Assembly (NCBI RefSeq): GCF_000193735.1
Contig: NZ_AEPF01000078.1
Location: 1 to 30,850, forward strand
Source of the DNA: Neisseria sicca 4320
Lineage (GTDB): Bacteria > Pseudomonadota > Gammaproteobacteria > Burkholderiales > Neisseriaceae
Reading direction: 5' to 3'
DNA length: 30,850 nucleotides
How positions within the stretch are numbered: position 1 is the first letter of the stretch; each line of letters begins with the position of its first letter. Shown in pieces: positions 22,751 to 30,215 of this stretch. The translations under genes were made by a program, and so were the position numbers. A model generated the notes under the pieces. It saw only the letters and a list, made by a program, of their open reading frames with translations, made no database searches and had not been told where the DNA came from.

Positions 22751-22769
22751 GTTTCATAATATCTGAAAC
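22751..22769. promoter_or_regulatory. Inverted repeat GTTTCA-N7-TGAAAC
   Basis: Perfect 6-bp arms, 55 bases before the hemerythrin start. It is a possible operator in the nsrR/hemerythrin divergent region; the regulator is not known. Confidence 0.4.
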
Positions 22770-22792
22770 ATTTAAATTAATCCAGTGTAGAT

Positions 22793-22808
22793 TGATAATT
22801 TATTATCA
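22793..22808. promoter_or_regulatory. Palindrome TGATAA-TTTA-TTATCA at the hemerythrin promoter
   Basis: A perfect 6-bp inverted repeat directly before the -10 TATAAT. Its place, within the polymerase footprint, suits a repressor such as NsrR; it also looks partly Fur-like. Confidence 0.45.
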
Positions 22809-22809
22809 T

Positions 22810-22815
22810 TATAAT
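22810..22815 (+). promoter_or_regulatory. -10 box of the hemerythrin gene
   Basis: A perfect TATAAT nine bases before ATG 22824. Transcription would begin at or next to the start codon. No good -35 is seen at 17 bases. Confidence 0.5.
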
Positions 22816-22823
22816 CAAATATT

Positions 22824-23204
22824 ATGAAGCCGTTAAAACGCCATCCAGCACTTATCGAACTTTCCCGCGAACACCATCATGCCCTTTCGCTCTGTGTCCG
22901 TCTTCTGCGTACGCCTGCTGAAAGCCATCAGACAGAGTTGGAAGCCCATTTCCTTGAATTAGAACCGCATTTTGCCGAAGAAGAGGTCATGTTTGCTCCA
23001 TATTGGCAAAATATCCCCTCTGTGATGCGTGAGCGTTTCGAGGCGGAACACGCCAAATTGCGCGGCATGATGGCAAATCCTGAATATCTTAATGAAGAGT
23101 GGAATAAGGATTTTGCCGTTACCCTGCGCGACCATGCCCGTTTTGAAGAACGCGAACTGTTTCCCGCAGTCGAGCCGTTCCTGCCGCCGCCTGAAGGAAT
23201 CTGA
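22824..23204 (+). CDS. Hemerythrin HHE-domain protein, probable NO/iron stress function
   Basis: 126 residues. A four-helix hemerythrin fold with likely diiron ligands His17-19 (EHHHA), His49 and Glu53 (HFAEEE), His76 (EHAKL), His104 and Glu108 (DHARFEERELF). It is a single-domain protein that would bind O2 or NO, or handle iron, in the cytoplasm. Divergent from nsrR and followed by nnrS, so it belongs to the NO response. There is no Shine-Dalgarno sequence before the ATG, while a TATAAT lies nine bases upstream; the mRNA may be leaderless. No alternative Met fits the family start. Confidence 0.9.
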   Translation: MKPLKRHPALIELSREHHHALSLCVRLLRTPAESHQTELEAHFLELEPHFAEEEVMFAPYWQNIPSVMRERFEAEHAKLRGMMANPEYLNEEWNKDFAVTLRDHARFEERELFPAVEPFLPPPEGI

Positions 23205-23210
23205 CAAAAA

Positions 23211-23259
23211 GGTCGTCTGAAAAGTCAAAAACGCGATGTCAGCTTTTTCAGACGACCCC
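23211..23259 (+). terminator. DUS-pair hairpin after the hemerythrin gene
   Basis: Exact DUS at 23211-23222 and 11/12 reverse DUS at 23248-23259, with extra pairing through GAAAAG/CTTTTTC. The 3' side is CCCCTTCC rather than a T run, so termination may be partial and nnrS may be read through. Confidence 0.6.
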
Positions 23260-23315
23260 TTCCTATCCATTCAAATTCAAAATAAACCATTCCAAATACA
23301 AACCAAGGAACTACC

Positions 23316-24473
23316 ATGACCGCCTTTTTCAAACACCCTGTTTGGGCAATGGCATTCCGCCCGTTCTACTCGCTGGCGGCACTATACGGCGCACTGTCCA
23401 TCCTGCTTTGGGGCTTCGGCTACACGGGTACGGGCGAGTTGCGCGGCTTTTACTGGCACGCCCATGAAATGATTTGGGGCTATGCCGGACTTGTCGTCAT
23501 CGCCTTTTTGTTGACCGCCGTTGCCACATGGACGGGGCAGCCGCCTACACGCGGCGGCGTTTTGGTCGGATTGACCGCATTTTGGTTGGCGGCAAGGATT
23601 GCAGTTTTCATTCCGGGTTGGGGCGCAACCGCAAGCGGCATACTGGGCACACTGTTTTTCTGGTATGGTGCAGTGTGCATGGCATTGCCCGTTATCCGGT
23701 CTAAGAACAAACGAAACTACGTCGCCGTATTCGCCATCTTCGTCTTGGGCGGAACACACGCCGCATTCCACTTCCAATTGCATGCTGGAAACGCAGCCGC
23801 ACTTCTCAGCGGGTTGCAGTCCGGTTTGATTATGGTCGCGGGCTTTATCGGCCTTATCGGTATGCGGATCATTTCCTTCTTTACCTCCAAACGCCTGAAT
23901 GTTCCGCAAATCCTCAGCCCGGCATGGGTGGCACACGCATCCCTTTGGTTGCCTATGTTGACCGCCATGCTGATGGCGCACCATGCCCTGCCTTGGCTTT
24001 CATCTGCTTTTGCCTTTGCAGCGGGCGTGATTTTTACCGTACAGGTTTACCGCTGGTGGTATAAAGCCGTTTTGAAAGAACCGATGCTGTGGATTTTGTT
24101 CGCAGGCTATTTGTTCACAGGCTTGGGACTGATTGCCGTCGGCGTTTCTTACTTCCACGCCTCATTCCTCAACCTCGGCGTACACCTTATCGGCGTCGGC
24201 GGTATTGGTGTTTTGACCTTAGGGATGATGGCGCGCACCGCGCTCGGGCATACCGGCAACTCTATCTACCCGTCGCCCAAATCCGTACCCGTCGCCTTTT
24301 GGCTGATGATTGCTTCCACGGTTATCCGCATCATTGCCACCTTCGTCAGCGGCAACGGTTATGTACACAGTATCCGTACCTCCTCGGTCCTCTTTGCGCT
24401 GGCGTTGCTGCTTTACGCATGGAAATACATCCCTTGGCTCATCCGTCCGCGTGCGGATGGCAAACCGGGTTAA
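23316..24473 (+). CDS. nnrS: NnrS-family membrane protein (NO-stress related)
   Basis: 385 residues with about twelve hydrophobic helices. The family start AMAFRPFYSLAALYGALSILLW and the later MGMRIISFFTSKRL-like block (IGMRIISFFTSKRLNV) and GMMARTALGHTG motif are typical of NnrS. NnrS is a heme- and copper-containing membrane protein linked to NO tolerance; its exact activity is unsettled. AAGGAA before the ATG supports the start. It lies downstream of the hemerythrin gene and is likely part of the NsrR regulon. Confidence 0.93.
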   Translation: MTAFFKHPVWAMAFRPFYSLAALYGALSILLWGFGYTGTGELRGFYWHAHEMIWGYAGLVVIAFLLTAVATWTGQPPTRGGVLVGLTAFWLAARIAVFIPGWGATASGILGTLFFWYGAVCMALPVIRSKNKRNYVAVFAIFVLGGTHAAFHFQLHAGNAAALLSGLQSGLIMVAGFIGLIGMRIISFFTSKRLNVPQILSPAWVAHASLWLPMLTAMLMAHHALPWLSSAFAFAAGVIFTVQVYRWWYKAVLKEPMLWILFAGYLFTGLGLIAVGVSYFHASFLNLGVHLIGVGGIGVLTLGMMARTALGHTGNSIYPSPKSVPVAFWLMIASTVIRIIATFVSGNGYVHSIRTSSVLFALALLLYAWKYIPWLIRPRADGKPG

Positions 24474-24489
24474 TCGAATCAAGCATATC

Positions 24490-24538
24490 AAAAGGTCGTC
24501 TGAAACCTGTTTTAAGGTTTCAGACGACCTTTCTTTTT
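24490..24538 (+). terminator. nnrS terminator from an inverted DUS pair
   Basis: Exact DUS at 24493-24504 and reverse DUS at 24519-24530, with the stem extended by AACC/GGTT, then CTTTTT. Confidence 0.88.
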
Positions 24539-24734
24539 ATCAATCAGACTCCCGTGTCCAATACATCTCGGCCAACTGTATTCGATAGCAGCAAAAAATA
24601 AGCTTGGCCTGACGACCAATGTTGCGCCGCAATATTTATTATGAAATTTAGCGTGGGACTTACCCGCGCAAAAGCCCCAGTTTACTGATCGCTCAAAATT
24701 CAATGAATAACTAAAAGAGCCATGCAAAAGAAAA

Positions 24735-24784
24735 AGGAAAGGTCGTCTGAAAACCTGTTTCCAAGTTTTCAAACGACCTTTCTA
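24735..24784 (-). terminator. pilC terminator from a DUS pair with one mutated arm
   Basis: Exact DUS at 24740-24751; the other arm at 24768-24779 reads TTCAAACGACCT (one base off), still pairing as G-T in RNA or with one mismatch. A minus-strand T-rich tract (TTTCCTTTTTCTTTT) follows. Confidence 0.8.
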
Positions 24785-24810
24785 TCGGATGCGACGTTTA
24801 ACTAAACCAA

Positions 24811-27800
24811 TCAGAAAAACAGCTCGCGCCAGCTGATACGTTGCAGACCACAGATACGGCCTTTCACTTCCAGTGATTCACCTTTATTCAAGAGCAAGCT
24901 ACGCTGGTCTCCCTCTTTACCTGAGAAGCATTTGTTGTTAGGCGTACCAGAACCCAACCCAAGCTCTTTATCCGTACCGGTTCCACCGCTGTCACCATCG
25001 GCGGTAACGGGATCGTCCGTACGCTTGTTCGGATCGATAAAGGTGAAGCTGACAATACCTTCTCGAGTCAAACCGTTGGCGTATTGCGTACCGAAACCAC
25101 CATCATCACGAATAAAAGGCGTAAAGCGTGCACTACGGCTATTGAGTGCACCGCCGTTATCAGCATTGATACCGAGGAAGGTAGTGCTGGTTACCGTTGA
25201 CTTATTGTTGCTGACAGGCAGACACAAGTCTTTTTCCGCTTCTTCCTTGCCGATGGTCTTACCAACATCGGAAGTGTACTTGCGTATTGTAACGATGGCA
25301 GTACGCAGAATCATGGTCGGCTTAAGTGAAACACGCTCACCTTCGCGCAAGTCAATTTTCCAACCTTTTTGAGTGTCCGCAACCTGATGGTTGCTCAGGT
25401 AAACATAGCCCTCTTGCCCCTCTTTATCTTTAAGAATCTCCTGTTGCTGCAAATCACTTTCAGAAGCAGGGGTTACATCCTTGCTCTGTGCCGAATCTTT
25501 CTCACTGGGTGTAAAATCTTCATAAATACCATAAATAGATTGTATATTCTTATCACCTAAATCATTTTGATAAATTTCACTACCCGTACCGAAAATTACA
25601 ACATATTTATTCGCACTTCGGCGCGAAACAGCAGGGGCTGAAGTAATTGGCTTAGTGGGTGACCCTGTAAAAATTTTGACTGGAGTCCATTTATCCGGTG
25701 TTTCACCACGCAGGTCGAAGCGGTACATATTACCCCCTCTGTCGCCTGCAAAGGCAAAATCGACAACCCCGTCAAAATCGGTATCAAGCAACGTCGGTGT
25801 AGACAGCCCGCCTACACCGCCATCAACTTTAATTTTCGTTAACAAATTGCCAGCCTTACCGGCATCATCTCCGCGTTTCTTGCCTGTGCCGACTTCTTTA
25901 CCAAGCATTTCGTAAACATATAACGCAGTCTCGTTGGTTGCTGCATCTTTTTCTTCAGCTGCGTAGCCACTGGCAAGGAAGCCCGCATAACGAATGTTTT
26001 CCTCCAGTTTGGCACTACCATCAGTTTCACGTTTGATGGAAACGCGACCGATTTGCGGCGTACCGATAGTAAAGCCCAAATTATTGTCTTTCCCTTTGGC
26101 AGTTTCAAACAAAGGAACTTTATCGCTCAAAGCAGCCGCATCCAAACCGGTATTGGTGGTTTGATCTTCTTTACCGCCTATATTGAGAGCGTATGCACCA
26201 CGTCCGCCTTGTCCCATTGCACCAAACATAAAGACACGTTGCTGAAACTTACCGCCTTGTTCTGCAACAGGAGTCTGACGCAGGGTAAAACCGCCGTTTA
26301 CACCATATTTATGGTTTTCAATGGATTTTCCGTAATCCGCATGTGCAATGTCTTTCAATACTTTGGCAAGCGTAATCGGGTTACCTGACGCATCGTTTTC
26401 GCGCTCCATTGCAGAAGGAAGATAGCTGACTTTCAAATCATAAGGATGGTTACCATCCGTACTTTGGAAAATATGCACCATACCGTCATTGGCTGCGGCA
26501 ACCAAATATTTGCGGCGACCATGCTCCTGATTACCGACTGCAGCAACGGATCCATCCAAAATATCGCCCAAATCACGCTCTCCGGCCTTACGGACACGGT
26601 AAGGACTATATGCACTGTCATCGCTACCGACCCTGCCTGTCCAATTGAGCAATTTTTTCCATTCGTCACCATTAGTACTCTCAATGCCAAAATAGGCATT
26701 GTTGACTTTATCAGCAGGAATGTCATCAATAGAGTATGTATTAGAACCCGTGTTAATCAACGTTTTACGGTGACCGAAAGAAGGCTGTGTCACCATACCT
26801 TCTCTTCTACCATCACTATCATTCAATTTATTGAATAAAATCTGGCTACTCCAAGATCCAGTATTCAGTTTAATGGTTGCTGCCAGATCAGGAATACCAC
26901 TGCTGGAAGTTGCAGGCGCAGTACCACCCTCACCTTCAAAAGGAATGCTTGCACTATCATCACTGATCTGACTGATAATTTTCTCAAAGGCCTTATATAA
27001 ATCATCAGGTTTCGCAGCGTTAAAATACCAGCCATCACGACTTGCACCCCTTATGAGGTATTGCTCACCAGCCGGAGAAATGCCGTTACCAAAACCAACA
27101 GTGAAGGTTTGTACCGTTTGTTTACTGTAATCCACGCCCTTAGGGTCAATATTTGGATCGCCATCCCAGCTCACCCCAGCAGCATCAACACGGTCTACGG
27201 CAGCAGTTTTAATGTCTTTGACATCAAGCTTGCGGCTAAAAAATGCCATACCGCCCTCGACCCCTCTGTATCTGTTGGCAGTATCCCAGAATTTCGAATA
27301 GTGTACATTTTCCCTCTTATCTCTACATGTATCAGCCAAGTCGTAAATGCTGAAATCTCTCATCGGAGACTGGCCAAAATATTTGTAAGCAGTAATAAAC
27401 GGTTCCGTCCGATAAAGATCTGCCTCGTAGTTGAGGTATGCACTTGGATAGCTTGAGTTTCTCCGACCGTTATTCCCATCATAGTTAAAACGATAATGAA
27501 AACTTGTCCTATCATGATTACAAGAGAAGTTGGCATCACCGTCAGACATCATCACAACATAGGATTTCTGACAGCGGTATTTGATATTCGGCATAACAGC
27601 GGATGCAACTACTTCGTAATACCTACGGGTAGCAGGCGTATAACCAGAGGGGCTCATGTTATCTACCAAAGTTTTCATTTGCTCCCATGAGGTATTAAAT
27701 GTTTCTTCGCTATTCGTATAATTCTTTTTAGTATGTTTTGTAGGATCAGGATTGCTAAAATTATTCTCTGTATTTACCAAGGCCTGCAAACCCCAGTTAA

Positions 27801-28113
27801 ATTTATCCTGATACTTGTCAAGAACCTGATTCAATGCTTTTTTCGTTACATCCATCCTTGATTCTTGCCCAGGAGGGTTCCCTCCCCCTGTAATCGCATT
27901 GCGACCCATACTCCCAGAGTTATCAATAAAAAACATGATGTTATGTTTAATTTTCGGCTGTTCGGTAATCTGAGACTCGTTTTGCAAATAAAGCGGGGTT
28001 TTGGCAAATTGGGCTTGCGCTTGCGATGCTGCCCCCATAAGGGCGAGCGCGGAGGCGATGCTGTAAATCATCGGACGGACGGTACCGGGGAAACGTGAAA
28101 GGTTGTTTTTCAT
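24811..28113 (-). CDS. pilC: PilC/PilY1-type type IV pilus tip adhesin and assembly factor
   Basis: 1100 residues from ATG 28113. Upstream in-frame ATGs at 28131 and 28191 exist; none has a strong ribosome site. The signal peptide ends near AQA34. Next comes a von Willebrand A-like domain with MIDAS motif Asp64-x-Ser66-x-Ser68 (FFIDNSGSMG). The C-terminal half is the PilY1 beta-propeller, with a calcium loop DTDFDGVVDFAFAGD, the NKYVVIFGTGSEIY strand and the closing ISWRELFF seen in Neisseria PilC. It promotes pilus extension and host binding. It sits beside carA, as pilC1 does in the meningococcus. The signal region lacks the poly-G tract that phase-varies pathogen pilC genes. Confidence 0.94.
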   Translation of the reverse strand: MKNNLSRFPGTVRPMIYSIASALALMGAASQAQAQFAKTPLYLQNESQITEQPKIKHNIMFFIDNSGSMGRNAITGGGNPPGQESRMDVTKKALNQVLDKYQDKFNWGLQALVNTENNFSNPDPTKHTKKNYTNSEETFNTSWEQMKTLVDNMSPSGYTPATRRYYEVVASAVMPNIKYRCQKSYVVMMSDGDANFSCNHDRTSFHYRFNYDGNNGRRNSSYPSAYLNYEADLYRTEPFITAYKYFGQSPMRDFSIYDLADTCRDKRENVHYSKFWDTANRYRGVEGGMAFFSRKLDVKDIKTAAVDRVDAAGVSWDGDPNIDPKGVDYSKQTVQTFTVGFGNGISPAGEQYLIRGASRDGWYFNAAKPDDLYKAFEKIISQISDDSASIPFEGEGGTAPATSSSGIPDLAATIKLNTGSWSSQILFNKLNDSDGRREGMVTQPSFGHRKTLINTGSNTYSIDDIPADKVNNAYFGIESTNGDEWKKLLNWTGRVGSDDSAYSPYRVRKAGERDLGDILDGSVAAVGNQEHGRRKYLVAAANDGMVHIFQSTDGNHPYDLKVSYLPSAMERENDASGNPITLAKVLKDIAHADYGKSIENHKYGVNGGFTLRQTPVAEQGGKFQQRVFMFGAMGQGGRGAYALNIGGKEDQTTNTGLDAAALSDKVPLFETAKGKDNNLGFTIGTPQIGRVSIKRETDGSAKLEENIRYAGFLASGYAAEEKDAATNETALYVYEMLGKEVGTGKKRGDDAGKAGNLLTKIKVDGGVGGLSTPTLLDTDFDGVVDFAFAGDRGGNMYRFDLRGETPDKWTPVKIFTGSPTKPITSAPAVSRRSANKYVVIFGTGSEIYQNDLGDKNIQSIYGIYEDFTPSEKDSAQSKDVTPASESDLQQQEILKDKEGQEGYVYLSNHQVADTQKGWKIDLREGERVSLKPTMILRTAIVTIRKYTSDVGKTIGKEEAEKDLCLPVSNNKSTVTSTTFLGINADNGGALNSRSARFTPFIRDDGGFGTQYANGLTREGIVSFTFIDPNKRTDDPVTADGDSGGTGTDKELGLGSGTPNNKCFSGKEGDQRSLLLNKGESLEVKGRICGLQRISWRELFF

Positions 28114-28306
28114 AATGCGTTCTTTTTTCATAAATCGTCGGTTGACGGATGATGACGTTGTTTTTATTTTCTCGGAATGCGATTCTAACATTTACAATGT
28201 CATTTATGTGCAGTTCCGAATATTTTTTTGTCTGATACAGGGGACAAATGGTGAAAATGAAACAGACCGCATGATTATTAAGGTAGAAACTATCTTGGGA
28301 TACAAC

Positions 28307-28335
28307 TTGAACGATGCGGCTTTTTGACGTAGAAT
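28307..28335 (+). promoter_or_regulatory. Sigma-70-type promoter upstream of carA
   Basis: TTGAAC (28307-28312), 17-base spacer, TAGAAT (28330-28335). Both boxes are close to consensus. The expected start is about 28341-28343. Confidence 0.6.
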
Positions 28336-28341
28336 GCATTG

Positions 28342-28418
28342 CTTCTACGGCATAGGCAGCTATGCCTGAAAAAGCACGTTACGCAGCAAAATCAAGGCTG
28401 CGGGGCGTGTTTTTTTTT
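28342..28418 (+). ncRNA. Putative carA leader attenuator or small RNA of about 75 nt
   Basis: From the predicted start the RNA would hold a first hairpin GGCATAG-GCAG-CTATGCC (28349-28366), then CACG/CGTG outer and CGCAGC/GCTGCG inner arms (28375-28409) followed by T9. This is a complete terminator about 100 bases before the carA ATG. Whether RNA stops here (small RNA) or stops conditionally (attenuation of carA) cannot be decided by reading. Confidence 0.45.
28375..28418 (+). terminator. Rho-independent terminator within the carA leader
   Basis: CACG (28375-28378) with CGTG (28406-28409) and CGCAGC (28382-28387) with GCTGCG (28397-28402), then nine T. It is not DUS-based. Confidence 0.7.
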
Positions 28419-28457
28419 AGCCGATATTTTCTCAGGCGGTCTTTTTTGTAAACAATT

Positions 28458-28469
28458 TTCAGACGACCC
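28458..28469 (-). repeat. DNA uptake sequence, 11/12 match
   Basis: Plus-strand TTCAGACGACCC, single copy, 48 bases before carA. Confidence 0.85.
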
Positions 28470-28516
28470 CTGCCCGTTTCTGCAAACCGACCATCATCAG
28501 GCAACAGGATTCCATC

Positions 28517-29644
28517 ATGACCACTCCGGCTCTTCTCGTTCTCGCTGACGGCAGCGTATTTCACGGCACATCAATCGGTTACGAAGGTTCGACTTCCGGC
28601 GAAGTCGTGTTCAACACTTCCATGACCGGCTATCAGGAAATCCTGACCGACCCGTCCTACTGCAAACAAATCGTTACCCTCACCTACCCCCACATCGGCA
28701 ACACCGGCGCCAACGCCGAAGATGAAGAAAGCCGCAGCGTTTATGCCGCAGGCTTGATTATCCGCGACCTGCCGTTGCTGCACAGCAACTTCCGCGCCTC
28801 CGAAAGCCTGCACGACTATCTGGTGCGCAACAAAACCGTCGCCATCGCCGACATCGACACCCGCCGCCTGACCACGCTGCTGCGCGAAAAAGGTGCACAA
28901 GGCGGCGCGATTCTGACCGGCGCAGACGCTACGGTTGAAAAAGCGCAAGAACTCATCGCCGCGTTCGGCAGCATGGTCGGCAAAGATTTGGCAAAAGAAG
29001 TTTCCTGCAAAGAAGCCTACGAATGGACCGAAGGCGAATGGGCGTTGGGCAAAGGTTTCGTTACCCCTGCCGAACAACCGTTCCACGTCGTCGCCTACGA
29101 TTTCGGCGTGAAAACCAACATCCTGCGTATGCTTGCCGCACGCGGCTGCCGCCTGACCGTCGTCCCCGCCCAAACCAGCGCGGAAGATGTGTTGGCGCTC
29201 AACCCCGACGGCGTGTTCCTCTCCAACGGCCCCGGCGACCCCGAGCCTTGCACCTACGCCATCGAAGCCGTGCAAAAACTGATGGCAAGCGGCAAACCCA
29301 TCTTCGGCATCTGCTTGGGACACCAGCTTATCAGCCTCGCCATCGGCGCAAAAACCCTGAAAATGCACTTCAGCCACCACGGCGCGAACCACCCCGTGCA
29401 AGACTTGGACAGCGGCAAAGTCGTCATCACCAGCCAAAACCACGGCTTCGCCGTCGATGCCGACACCCTGCCCGCCAACGCAAGAATTACCCACAAATCC
29501 TTGTTCGACAGCACCTTGCAAGGCATCGAACTGACCGACAAACCCGTGTTCTGCTTCCAAGGCCACCCCGAAGCGAGCCCCGGTCCGCAAGATGTCGGCT
29601 ATCTGTTTGACAAATTCATTGACAATATGAAAGCGGCAAAATAA
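28517..29644 (+). CDS. carA: Carbamoyl-phosphate synthase small subunit (glutaminase)
   Basis: 375 residues, usual length. The N-terminal domain (1-150) binds the large subunit; the C-terminal class I glutamine amidotransferase has nucleophile Cys266 in GICLGHQ and the His350/Glu352 pair in GHPEASPGP. It supplies ammonia from glutamine to CarB for carbamoyl phosphate, feeding arginine and pyrimidine synthesis. AGGA seven bases before the ATG supports the start. carB is not next to it in this window. The leader has an attenuator-like hairpin. Confidence 0.97.
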   Translation: MTTPALLVLADGSVFHGTSIGYEGSTSGEVVFNTSMTGYQEILTDPSYCKQIVTLTYPHIGNTGANAEDEESRSVYAAGLIIRDLPLLHSNFRASESLHDYLVRNKTVAIADIDTRRLTTLLREKGAQGGAILTGADATVEKAQELIAAFGSMVGKDLAKEVSCKEAYEWTEGEWALGKGFVTPAEQPFHVVAYDFGVKTNILRMLAARGCRLTVVPAQTSAEDVLALNPDGVFLSNGPGDPEPCTYAIEAVQKLMASGKPIFGICLGHQLISLAIGAKTLKMHFSHHGANHPVQDLDSGKVVITSQNHGFAVDADTLPANARITHKSLFDSTLQGIELTDKPVFCFQGHPEASPGPQDVGYLFDKFIDNMKAAK

Positions 29645-29655
29645 TAAGCCGCCTT

Positions 29656-29761
29656 TTCAGACGACCTCTCAACTCAACAAAGGTCGTCTGAAACCCGATA
29701 AAAATCAAAATATAAAAAACAAAAATTCAGACGACCCCTCAACATAATAACGTCGTCTGAA
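29656..29761. repeat. Cluster of four DUS after carA
   Basis: Reverse exact at 29656-29667, forward exact at 29681-29692, reverse 11/12 at 29726-29737, forward degenerate (ACGTCGTCTGAA) at 29750-29761. This makes two inverted pairs in tandem, in the reverse-then-forward order opposite to the usual hairpins here. A-rich spacers separate them. Confidence 0.88.
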
Positions 29762-29791
29762 AAACCAAATCCCAAATCAGAAAAGAAAAGC

Positions 29792-30049
29792 ATGACTGAA
29801 AAACAAATGCGCATCCTCTCCGTCGTCGCCACTCTGACCGCCGTAGGGATGTACGTTTCCTATATACCGCAAATCCAAAACAACCTGGCTGGCAACCCCG
29901 GCTCGCCGTTGCAACCCCTTGTTGCCGCCATCAACTGCACATTATGGGTTGCCTACGGCTTTTTGAAAGAAAAACGCGACTACCCCGTTATGCTGGCAAA
30001 CGCCCCCGGTATCATTTTGGGCTTGATTACCTTTATCACCAGCTTTTAA
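29792..30049 (+). CDS. SemiSWEET-type small sugar transporter
   Basis: 85 residues with three membrane helices, the size of a bacterial SemiSWEET half-transporter. The helix-1 YIPQI (PQ motif), a central NCTLWVAYGFLKEKRDY and NAPGIILG in helix 3 match the MtN3/SWEET family. Such proteins dimerise and let sugars cross the inner membrane; the substrate here is unknown. The ribosome site is weak (AAAAGAAAAG). It stands alone between a DUS cluster and a single DUS. Confidence 0.8.
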   Translation: MTEKQMRILSVVATLTAVGMYVSYIPQIQNNLAGNPGSPLQPLVAAINCTLWVAYGFLKEKRDYPVMLANAPGIILGLITFITSF

Positions 30050-30088
30050 GGAAGTTTTCAAACGGCATGTGCAAAATAAAAACGTAAA

Positions 30089-30100
30089 AGGTCGTCTGAA
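30089..30100 (+). repeat. DNA uptake sequence (exact)
   Basis: AGGTCGTCTGAA, 40 bases after the SemiSWEET stop; a degenerate reverse core near 30056 may be its worn partner. Confidence 0.92.
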
Positions 30101-30140
30101 AAAAGATTGTCTTGCCGCAACATTTAATTCAATCAGCAAC

Positions 30141-30190
30141 CCCATCCCCTCTCCCGTGGGAGAGGGCTAGGGAGAGGGCAGCAAGGCTTG
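30141..30190. repeat. Palindromic CCCTCTCCC-type repeat, copy 1
   Basis: CCCTCTCCC (30147-30155), GT, GGGAGAGGG (30158-30166), CTA, and a second GGGAGAGGG (30170-30178), then a GCAAGGCTTG tail. The left arm can pair with either right arm. A related copy lies at 30751-30802. Confidence 0.85.
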
Positions 30191-30215
30191 CACAAACAGC
30201 AACCCAATAACAAAA

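Larger units (their letters stand above)
24474..24810. other. Convergent intergenic region between nnrS and pilC
   Basis: 337 bases. Two DUS hairpins flank a 200-base core. On the minus strand (24512-24772) an 86-codon frame crosses the core; it has Cys, Arg and aromatic residues but no ribosome site, and its ends are made of DUS. It could be a relic of a lost gene; I do not call it. Confidence 0.5.
28114..28516. other. Divergent intergenic region between pilC and carA
   Basis: About 400 bases. The left half is the AT-rich pilC 5' region. The right half contains a promoter (28307-28335), two adjacent inverted repeats (28329-28348 and 28349-28366), a hairpin with T9 (28375-28418) and a DUS (28458-28469), all before the carA ribosome site. 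Confidence 0.75.

Noticed and set aside
22702..22793. Worn Correia element (CATAGTGGAGAA ... TTAATCCAGTGTA)
   Set aside because: The ends match Correia termini at only about 10-11 of 13 bases and no internal Correia sequence is present; the left end is part of the nsrR hairpin loop.
28334..28369. 11-codon leader peptide MHCFYGIGSYA before carA
   Set aside because: Its ATG lies inside the best -10 box, so it would not be transcribed from that promoter, and it has no ribosome site or run of Arg codons. It would need reconsidering if the start maps upstream.
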